Below, piece after piece: positions 56,998 through 64,000 of a stretch of 64,000 nt of DNA. The position numbers and the translations under genes were made by a program. Below the pieces are notes generated by a model. That model saw nothing but the letters and a program-made list of their open reading frames with translations. It did not search any database and was not told the origin of the DNA. Every line of letters starts with the position of its first letter. The first letter of the stretch is position 1. The DNA lies in contig NZ_JADEWC010000011.1 of assembly GCF_015207825.1 (NCBI RefSeq), positions 1-64,000 of the forward strand. Reading direction: 5' to 3'. This stretch comes from Cyanobacterium stanieri LEGE 03274. Lineage in GTDB: Bacteria; Cyanobacteriota; Cyanobacteriia; Cyanobacteriales; Cyanobacteriaceae.

Positions 56998-58581
56998 TCA
57001 TCTAAGTTGAGCAACGGTATAGTTTTCCAATAAGGTTTCATTGGTCAATAAATCTTCCACAGTAATTTTGAGGGTGCATTGTTCATCTACGATGAATGAT
57101 ACCTTAATTCGATCGCTCCCTGGCATTCCCACAGGATTTAAAGGTGCGATATTTCTTCCCCCTTCTTTATCATTCAAAGGTTGCACTGTTGTATTACCGT
57201 TAGTTACTTGTTTTGTTACAATGCGATCGCCATCAAAATATACTTCAGTGCTAGTGGTTTCTTGCCCTAATTCACCGATAATTAATTCAATATTAGGTTG
57301 ATTTTCCACCGATGCTCCAAGATAAAGGGGAATGGGATTTGTCATGGGGTAGGGTTGCCCACTGGGTATGATAGTGTGCCAGTCATGGCGATTTTTGCGA
57401 CGATTCCAATAACGAATACCATAACTATGGTAGAGAAAATCTTTTACTTGTAAGCCTTCTTCGATTTTTAATGCACCCATGGCAATAGCTGAAAAAGGAC
57501 GATCGCACTTTATTTTTTCTGGGTTAAAATATTGTTGTAACCAAGTTTGTAGGGCGGGAATTTGGCTACTACCTCCCACGAGTAAGACTTTTTCAATATT
57601 TTCTTTAACCACTCCATTACGTTGGGCTTGTTGTAGGAGATTATTGATAAGACTATCTAATTGGGTAAAAAATTGATTTTCAGTTAATATTTGTTCAAAG
57701 GTTTTCCTATCTAAAGATAACTCATAGGTTTCTAAGGTGCGATCGTTAAAATAAATTTCCTCAGCGGTTTCTTCTTGAGACAATTTAATTTTAATTTTTT
57801 CTACCAATCGACTAATTAAACTTGATTTTGCTATATCTTTTTCCCTGTGAAAATAATCCATTAACCAATTATCTAAATCAGCCCCCCCCAAATTCATTCC
57901 TGCCTTAGCAATTACCTTCGCAACCTTATTTTTTTGAGCCGAACTTTTCCCTAATACCTTTTCACCCCATTTTAAAATAAATCCTTGAGCTTGTTTACTT
58001 TTTCCTAACTCTAATTGTACTAAAGAAAAATCAATAGTTCCTCCCCCAAAATCAATCACTAAAATAAAATCATCATTCTCTGTTTCATAGCCCAAGGCAG
58101 CTGCTGTTGGTTCGTCAATAATTCTAACCTGTTCAATTTCCCACTTTTGACAAACATCTGTTAACCAATTTCGATAACTTTCAAAGCTATCCACTGGCAC
58201 AGTAATAATTAGGGAATCTGGCTTTTCTGATAATTCTTTTAATACCCCAGATAAAAACCATTCTCCTACCTGTTCAAAGGTGATATTTTTACTATCTAAA
58301 TCTGGTAAAAACCCTTGAATATTTGAACCTATGCCCCTTTTAAAATTATTAAAAAATCTTTGATTATTATCAATATCTAATCCTTGATCTCTGACTGTTT
58401 GCCCTATTAATAAGTCATTATTTTGAGCGTTTTTGACGTATATTAAACTAGGAATTAATTCTGGATTTAGATTAGTTTTTTGAGAAATATTTGTTAATTT
58501 AACTATTTCCGTTGTTTGAGTATCTGGATCAAATTTTGCAATAACCGTATTACTTGTACCAAAATCAATTGCGATCGCCAT
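56998..58581 (-). CDS. Hsp70 (DnaK)-family protein with short substrate domain
   Basis: The actin-like ATPase is complete: IAIDFGTSNTVIAKF (phosphate 1), EPTAAALGYE, FILVIDFGGGTIDFSLV (phosphate 2) and VLLVGGSSQIPALQTWL (adenosine). About 120 residues follow (roughly 395-527), beta-rich and shorter than the DnaK substrate-binding domain, ending NETLLENYTVAQLR without a helical lid or EEVD tail. This puts it with the divergent cyanobacterial Hsp70-like proteins, not DnaK. Its partner or client is unknown. It faces the hypothetical gene at 56440 convergently. Confidence 0.9.
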   Translation of the reverse strand: MAIAIDFGTSNTVIAKFDPDTQTTEIVKLTNISQKTNLNPELIPSLIYVKNAQNNDLLIGQTVRDQGLDIDNNQRFFNNFKRGIGSNIQGFLPDLDSKNITFEQVGEWFLSGVLKELSEKPDSLIITVPVDSFESYRNWLTDVCQKWEIEQVRIIDEPTAAALGYETENDDFILVIDFGGGTIDFSLVQLELGKSKQAQGFILKWGEKVLGKSSAQKNKVAKVIAKAGMNLGGADLDNWLMDYFHREKDIAKSSLISRLVEKIKIKLSQEETAEEIYFNDRTLETYELSLDRKTFEQILTENQFFTQLDSLINNLLQQAQRNGVVKENIEKVLLVGGSSQIPALQTWLQQYFNPEKIKCDRPFSAIAMGALKIEEGLQVKDFLYHSYGIRYWNRRKNRHDWHTIIPSGQPYPMTNPIPLYLGASVENQPNIELIIGELGQETTSTEVYFDGDRIVTKQVTNGNTTVQPLNDKEGGRNIAPLNPVGMPGSDRIKVSFIVDEQCTLKITVEDLLTNETLLENYTVAQLR

Positions 58582-58741
58582 TATACTATGTTCAGAAAAA
58601 GTAAATTTTATTTATTGTCTAAATATTTTAATTAAATTTATCAGAATAGGGGTAAATCCGCAAACTAGATCAAAGATAAATCAGTTGTTTATTTTAGTTA
58701 TTTTAATATTTTTGAGGAAATATCAAAGATAAAAAAGTAGA

Positions 58742-60799
58742 TTATCCCCCCGTAATAGTAATTTGCTCAATAATTTGGTCTTTACTTAAAGCAGGTTCTA
58801 AACATGATAAACCACGACAAACTAAACCTACACTATTATCAGGAATATCTTTACTAATACAAGGCACAAAATTTGGTAAATATAACTGATTTAAATCCGC
58901 TAAAAGTTGTACATTACTTTTCACACTACTACCATCCAAAAACCATTTCAACCCAACAAATAAACTAGGACAACTCACGGGAGATTGAGTCATTTTTTCA
59001 GCAAATAACTTAAGGGTTTTTTCTGCCTTATCAAAATACTCCAAATTATCAGTCATTAATCCTAGACGTACTAAATTAGCGACAGCAACACCGTTAGGAG
59101 AAGGAGTAGCATTATCAATATAACCCTTCTCTTTGATTAATAAATCATCACTATTATCATAAGCATTATTGTAATAACCTCCATTTTCTTGATCATAACA
59201 ATAACGATCAAATTCCCCTTGTACTTTTATGGCTTTTTCTAACCAATAATTTCCCGCATTTAAGGAATTTTGTTGTAAATCAAGGAGAGCTTTAATTAAA
59301 AAAGCATAGTCTTCAGATTGTGCCAACACACTCACTTTGTTACCATAATTTAAACGGTGTAATCTTTGATTTTCCCATTGATTTTTGAGGATAAATTTAA
59401 CAGCAGTTTCCGCTAAATCTAAATATTTACTATCTCCAAAAACGCCAAAAGCCCTTGCCAAACCAGAAATCATTAAACTATTCCATGCTACGATCATCTT
59501 TGTGTCAGTAACAGGAGGAATACGCCCTAACCACTCTAGGGATTTAGCTTCATCATTGTTACGGGCTGGGGGAAAATTAGTCACCTTATCAGGTTTACAC
59601 CCGTAGCGCATGGTAAACAGTTTATCAAGGGCGGTTTTAACCGTAGGGTTAAGAGGTTTATCGGGGTGTTTTTGTAGCACATTTTTGCCCTCAAAATTAC
59701 CCTCATTACTAATGGTAAATACTTCTTGAAAAGCAATTAATTCTTCATGGGTGAGAATTTGTTGTAAGTCGAGATAGTGCCAAATATAAAAATCTCCTTC
59801 CTCTGGCTCTTCATCTTGAATATTAGCAAAATTATCGGCATCCTGAGAACTATAAAAATAACCTTCAGGGGCGGCCATTTCCCTTTCTAGCCAAGCTAAA
59901 GTACCTTCACAGGCGGTGCGATATTGGGTGGTTTCGGTGCCACTACTCCACAAATTCGCCAGAAATTCCATGATTAAACCATTATCATAGAGCATTTTTT
60001 CAAAGTGGGGAACTGTCCAAGTGGAATCAACGGTATAGCGATGAAATCCACCACCCACATGATCATAAATTCCGCCATTAACTAAGTCTGTGCCTCTTTC
60101 TATCGCTAGTTGATGGACTTTATGGGCGCTTTCGGGGGGAAGGGAGTGAATACCCATTAGGGTGGTATTACCGTAGGGCATCATGGGAAAACGGGGGCTT
60201 CCGTATTGGTTACGGGCCAGAATTTGGCTATTTTTTTGTAATCCTTCGAGAAGGAGTTTTGAGTTAATGGGGTTATCGGGGTTGGGGTTAAAGCTGCTGT
60301 TGTGGTGAAGGATGTCGATAATTTCGTTTTTAAGGTTGTTAAGTTTGTCTGTTTGTTGATGGTAGAAGTTGTGGAGGGATTCAAGGATTTGTAGGAAGCC
60401 TGGCCGCCCGTAACGGGGTTCGAGGGGAAAATATGTACCACCATAAAAGGGAACTAAATCATCGGGGGTAAGGAAGATATTAAGGGGCCATCCTCCTTGC
60501 CCTGTCATCATTTGTAGGGCTTGCATATAGATGCTGTCGATGTCTGGCCTTTCTTCTCTATCTACTTTGATGGCGATAAAGTTATTGTTAAGGTAAAGTG
60601 CGATCGCACCGTCAGAAAAAGCCTCACCTTCCATAACAGTACACCAATGACAACTAGAATACCCAATGGAAAGAAAAATAGGTTTTTGTTCTTGTTTTGC
60701 TTTATTTAAGGCTTCTTCACCCCAAGAATACCAGTTTATGGGGTTGTGGGCGTGTTTACGTAGGTAAAGACTTTGAGCGTGAAGAAGATTATTAGGCAT
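58742..60799 (-). CDS. Thioredoxin-domain protein (DUF255/YyaL, SSP411-like)
   Basis: A 685-residue protein. The N-terminal thioredoxin-like domain (about 1-160) has [29 protein letters not shown] with a CHWC redox motif, [11 protein letters not shown] and [12 protein letters not shown]. The rest is an (alpha/alpha)6 glycosidase-like barrel (about 200-600) with [24 protein letters not shown] and SQDADN. This combination is found from bacteria to human SPATA20; no firm enzyme activity is known to me. It is single, on the minus strand. Confidence 0.9.
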   Translation of the reverse strand: MPNNLLHAQSLYLRKHAHNPINWYSWGEEALNKAKQEQKPIFLSIGYSSCHWCTVMEGEAFSDGAIALYLNNNFIAIKVDREERPDIDSIYMQALQMMTGQGGWPLNIFLTPDDLVPFYGGTYFPLEPRYGRPGFLQILESLHNFYHQQTDKLNNLKNEIIDILHHNSSFNPNPDNPINSKLLLEGLQKNSQILARNQYGSPRFPMMPYGNTTLMGIHSLPPESAHKVHQLAIERGTDLVNGGIYDHVGGGFHRYTVDSTWTVPHFEKMLYDNGLIMEFLANLWSSGTETTQYRTACEGTLAWLEREMAAPEGYFYSSQDADNFANIQDEEPEEGDFYIWHYLDLQQILTHEELIAFQEVFTISNEGNFEGKNVLQKHPDKPLNPTVKTALDKLFTMRYGCKPDKVTNFPPARNNDEAKSLEWLGRIPPVTDTKMIVAWNSLMISGLARAFGVFGDSKYLDLAETAVKFILKNQWENQRLHRLNYGNKVSVLAQSEDYAFLIKALLDLQQNSLNAGNYWLEKAIKVQGEFDRYCYDQENGGYYNNAYDNSDDLLIKEKGYIDNATPSPNGVAVANLVRLGLMTDNLEYFDKAEKTLKLFAEKMTQSPVSCPSLFVGLKWFLDGSSVKSNVQLLADLNQLYLPNFVPCISKDIPDNSVGLVCRGLSCLEPALSKDQIIEQITITGG

Positions 60800-60874
60800 G
60801 GGTATAAAAGGCGTTGTCGTTGTTACCTTGATTTTATCAAAAATCTTGGGTTTAATATACGGATAATTGTCTAT

Positions 60875-61819
60875 TTAGTGACTTTCAAGGTGGGCAATAA
60901 TTTGTTCATCTACACTAAAATCGGTGTCTTTTTTATCTCTTTGATTAGCTAAGTAATCATTTTCAAATGATTCTTTTAACCCTGAAATTAAATCATATTT
61001 AGGTTGCCATGATAAGTCTTTTTGGGCTTTGGAAATATCGGTAAAAAAGTGTTGCATTCTGATGGGAAATGCTTTTCTTTTTCCTATATCAATTTGATTG
61101 GGGTCATAATATCTAATATCAATGTCATTGGGATTTTTTCCCATGGCGGAGGCACAAGCAAGGGCTAATCCTGTGAAGGTGGTAAAACGATCGCCCGATA
61201 TGTTATATATTTGTCCTATGGCTTTACTATTACCTAATACCCTTGTCATGGCTGATGCTAAGTCTTCCACATGACCAAATTGAGTAATATATAAACCATG
61301 GTGGGGAATTGGTATGGGTAAATTACGCCCTAAACGATCAAAAAACCAGTTTTCGAGATCATTATAATTGCCTGAGCCGTAGATGTACACGGGGCGAATG
61401 GAAGTGAAGGGGATACCCGATTGTTTAAGGTAGGCTTCGGTTTCAAATTTACCTCGGTGACGACTTTCGGGGTTGAGAGGGTCATCTTCTCGGTGGGGCA
61501 TCTGATGGGATGGTAAGTAAACCCCCGCCGAGCTTACATAGACAAAATGGGATACTTGATCATAAAATAAATCTACAAGGGGTTTTGTATCTGATAAGGT
61601 GCGCCCGTTGTTGTCAAAAATGGCGTCAAATTTTTCTCCTTTTAACTTTTCTTGTAATTGTACCGCTGAAGTGCGATCGCCCCTAATTTGTTGAATACCA
61701 TCCACGGGGGCGGGGTTATTACCTCTGTTAAATAAAACCACTTCATGGCCTTGATTTACTAACATTTTGGTAAGGGAAACCCCAATAAATCTAGTCCCCC
61801 CCATGATTAAAATACGCAT
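60875..61819 (-). CDS. NAD-dependent epimerase/dehydratase family protein (CSP41-like)
   Basis: A 314-residue extended SDR from ATG 61819; a TTG five codons upstream is possible. It has ILIMGGTRFIGVSLTKMLV, VLFNRGNNPAPVDGI, and a central region with VYVSSAGVYLPS. The Tyr/Lys of a normal YxxxK are not present in the matching place (GKFETEAYLKQSG). FTSIRPVYIYGSGNY follows. This resembles cyanobacterial homologues of the chloroplast RNA-binding protein CSP41, which also lack epimerase activity. RNA binding is therefore possible but not shown by the sequence. Confidence 0.8.
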   Translation of the reverse strand: MRILIMGGTRFIGVSLTKMLVNQGHEVVLFNRGNNPAPVDGIQQIRGDRTSAVQLQEKLKGEKFDAIFDNNGRTLSDTKPLVDLFYDQVSHFVYVSSAGVYLPSHQMPHREDDPLNPESRHRGKFETEAYLKQSGIPFTSIRPVYIYGSGNYNDLENWFFDRLGRNLPIPIPHHGLYITQFGHVEDLASAMTRVLGNSKAIGQIYNISGDRFTTFTGLALACASAMGKNPNDIDIRYYDPNQIDIGKRKAFPIRMQHFFTDISKAQKDLSWQPKYDLISGLKESFENDYLANQRDKKDTDFSVDEQIIAHLESH

Positions 61820-61883
61820 ATAATATATACTCAAACTCTACAATGCCCATTGTACAGTCAAAGAGAAATATAAGGTGACACCA

Positions 61884-64000
61884 TCAAACCGAGAGACTAA
61901 TTTGAGAGCCGTTATCGGTTTTATATACCTCAATACGAGATTGAAAAGCCTCTTTAAATTGGGGCATATGGGTAACAGTCAAAATACAGGCAAAATCATC
62001 GGCAATCTTATTTAAAGCACCTATCAGGAGGTTACAACCTGTGTCGTCTTGAGTACCAAAACCTTCGTCAATAATTAATAATTGTAGCGCCGTACCCGAT
62101 CTTTGGGTCAAAATACGGGAAAGGGCAAGACGAATAGAAAAATTAATCCGAAAACTTTCACCCCCCGAATAGGTTTCATAAGACCTTGTTCCTTGGGCAT
62201 CGGAGATGATAATATCAAGGGTATCTTTAAAATTTGACTTAGATTTTTTCGATTTAGTTGTTTTCTCTTTTTGGGTAATAAATTGGATATGTAATTGATT
62301 ATTAGTCAGACGACTTAAAATTTGATTTGCCTCGGCTTCTAATTGAGGTAAAAGATTTTCTATCATTAGGGCTTGAATACCGTTTTTGCCAAATGCTTTT
62401 TGTAATTCGGCATAAATACGATAGTTTTTCTCTATATCTTTAAGTTCTTTTTGTATATATTTTAGTTGTTTTTCATCTTTTTTAATATTATCTAAAGATT
62501 GTTCTATACTTCCTTTTTTACTTAAAAACTCATTTATTTTGGTTCTAGTCAAGTTTACTTGTTGTTGAAGTTTGTTGATTTCTTCTTTATAGTCAACAAG
62601 GGTTGATAATTTTTGTTTTAAGTCATTAATGTTTGCTTCTTTTTCTTGAATTTCTTGATTATATTTAACTATTTTTTCTTGATATTCACTTATTTTATTT
62701 TCTAATGATGGTATTCTTTTTTTAGCATCTTCTAGTTTTGAATACTCAAATTGATAATTTTGTAATTCTTGAATTTTTTTCCTTACCTGTTCATGATATT
62801 CTTCAGTGTAATTAATTTTTAATATTTTTTGGTTAACATCTTCAATATTTTGTTGTATATTTGAGTTATTTTTTAAATCTTCTAATTGTTTTGTAAAACT
62901 ACTTAATTCTGTTGTATATTTATTAATATCTTGTTCAATAGTAGAAATTTTCTGTTCAGCATCCAATAATTTTTGATGATTACTTTCAGCCCAACGATAT
63001 TTATATTCATTTTCTTTAACTAAACTATAGGTTTCCTCACTATAATTTAAGGCTTTTATTTTCTCTTTAACTTCGCTTAATTCTTGATTAATATCAGGGA
63101 GATAATTTTGAGCATCGATAAGAAGAATTAAATTATTTTTTTGCGTGGAAATTTCTTCTAATTGTTCATAAACATCATCCATGCTATTAAGATAATTTTC
63201 TAATCTAGCACACTCCTTTTGTAAACCTTCTTCCTTACTTAATTGACGTTGTAAATCTTGATATTCTTTATTTAATTCGGCTAAAGTGCGATCGCACTTT
63301 ATAATATCAGAATCATATTGCCAATAGGAATTTTCGAGATTTTTTAACTCCTTCAAGCCACTATCAATAACATGACGAAGATGGGCATCATCTAACGGAG
63401 ACTCACACACAGGGCAAACAGCATCATTATCAGCCCGTAAAGTATTTAACTTTTGATTAATTTCCTCAATCTGTTGATGAATATCATTTTTGTAACCTAA
63501 AAATCGTTTTTTATCTGCTAATTGATTAGCCTTTTTTTCCTCAATCCTAGTTAAATAATTCCTTTGTTTACCAATACTATCTAACTCTTGAGAAACATCA
63601 AAATATTGTTTTCTAACCTCAGGAATTTGTTGTAACTTTTCTTGTAAAGGATACTCTTGTTTTTCTAATTGCTCTACTTTAGCAGATAATTTAGCCTCCT
63701 CCTTTTCTAACTCCTTAATTAAACTAGATTCCTGCTGTTGTAAATAATAAAAATCATTTTTAACTAAGTCCAACTGAACAAATTTATCATGGTAATATTT
63801 AAACTGTGCTAAATCATTAATAACGTCATCCTTATTAGCGACAATCTTTTCTTTTTCTAACTTATCATCTTCCAATTGCCCCAAGCGGAAATTAACATTA
63901 CTAATATTTTGCTCTAAATCATTAATTCCTTGCCGTAAAGTTTCCTCTAAATTATTTCTTTCACTTATTAACCTCTTATACTCCTTCAATTTTTCCGTCA
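61884..64000 (-). CDS. sbcC: SbcC/Rad50-type ATPase, C-terminal part (gene continues past the window)
   Basis: The window contains about 705 codons of an SMC-like DNA-repair ATPase, the SbcC subunit of the SbcCD nuclease. Long coiled coils surround a zinc-hook motif CPVC (encoded about 63405-63419). The C-terminal lobe has the ABC signature YSGGESFRINFSIRLALS, then LLIIDEGFGTQDDTG (Walker B and D-loop), and ends VTHMPQFKEAFQSRIEV. The N-terminal Walker A half lies beyond position 64000; no true start codon is in the window. The partner sbcD is not seen here. Confidence 0.9.
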   Translation of the reverse strand, partial: TEKLKEYKRLISERNNLEETLRQGINDLEQNISNVNFRLGQLEDDKLEKEKIVANKDDVINDLAQFKYYHDKFVQLDLVKNDFYYLQQQESSLIKELEKEEAKLSAKVEQLEKQEYPLQEKLQQIPEVRKQYFDVSQELDSIGKQRNYLTRIEEKKANQLADKKRFLGYKNDIHQQIEEINQKLNTLRADNDAVCPVCESPLDDAHLRHVIDSGLKELKNLENSYWQYDSDIIKCDRTLAELNKEYQDLQRQLSKEEGLQKECARLENYLNSMDDVYEQLEEISTQKNNLILLIDAQNYLPDINQELSEVKEKIKALNYSEETYSLVKENEYKYRWAESNHQKLLDAEQKISTIEQDINKYTTELSSFTKQLEDLKNNSNIQQNIEDVNQKILKINYTEEYHEQVRKKIQELQNYQFEYSKLEDAKKRIPSLENKISEYQEKIVKYNQEIQEKEANINDLKQKLSTLVDYKEEINKLQQQVNLTRTKINEFLSKKGSIEQSLDNIKKDEKQLKYIQKELKDIEKNYRIYAELQKAFGKNGIQALMIENLLPQLEAEANQILSRLTNNQLHIQFITQKEKTTKSKKSKSNFKDTLDIIISDAQGTRSYETYSGGESFRINFSIRLALSRILTQRSGTALQLLIIDEGFGTQDDTGCNLLIGALNKIADDFACILTVTHMPQFKEAFQSRIEVYKTDNGSQISLSV

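Overview
The window is chromosomal DNA from a cyanobacterium. It carries petH with a CpcD linker domain, ndhS, a second CpcD-type protein, an icfG-type regulatory cluster, small proteins that I recall as typical of cyanobacteria, AT-rich intergenic DNA, and dozens of GCGATCGC (HIP1) octamers. Low GC plus HIP1 suggests a unicellular lineage close to Cyanobacterium/Geminocystis; that placement is inference. No transposase, phage gene or CRISPR array was seen.

Layout. 1-2.3 kb: a decayed amidase remnant, a GT51 peptidoglycan glycosyltransferase and a TM2-domain protein. 2.5-5.4 kb (minus): a dTDP-rhamnose operon (rfbA, rfbC-rfbD, rfbB) with what looks like a deletion scar that removes the end of rfbA and most of rfbC. 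5.4-24.3 kb (minus): an enlarged icfG-type cluster. In transcription order it has NTF2/SnoaL-like proteins, a carboxymuconolactone decarboxylase-like protein, an EthD-SnoaL fusion, a VOC protein, a DJ-1 protein, an AGE-family epimerase, STAS, GlgX, STAS, an RsbW-like kinase, an adenylation-PCP-reductase protein, a hybrid histidine kinase, a response regulator and a SpoIIE/IcfG phosphatase. 24.8-31.3 kb: more SnoaL-like proteins, hemerythrin, three SDR-type proteins, a beta-propeller and an aldose-epimerase-like protein. 31.8-35.4 kb: two orphan MalG-type permeases flanking a TolC-family protein, then an isolated STAS protein. 35.5-40.1 kb: housekeeping (pth, tsf, rpsB, WecG/TagA glycosyltransferase, tRNA-Arg). 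40.2-49.9 kb: membrane and PEP-CTERM proteins, a GyrA/ParC subunit, fumC, a GlcF-like Fe-S protein, an M16 peptidase and an SH3 protein. 50.2-52.0 kb: stand-alone CpcD domain, petH, ndhS. 52.4-64 kb: aminotransferase, YiaAB protein, a MerR-like/VWA pair, an Hsp70-like protein, a DUF255 thioredoxin protein, an epimerase, and the C-terminal part of an SbcC/Rad50 ATPase cut by the window edge.

How the genes may work together. The central 5-24 kb block combines a phosphorelay (membrane hybrid kinase, response regulator, REC-bearing phosphatase) with a partner-switching module (RsbW-like kinase and two STAS proteins). These lie among glycogen debranching and sugar-epimerase genes, as in the icfG cluster of Synechocystis 6803. 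The A-PCP-reductase enzyme, overlapping the kinase gene by 4 bp, and the run of EthD/SnoaL/VOC/CMD-type small enzymes point to an attached small-molecule pathway under the same control. This is the best candidate here for an undescribed system.
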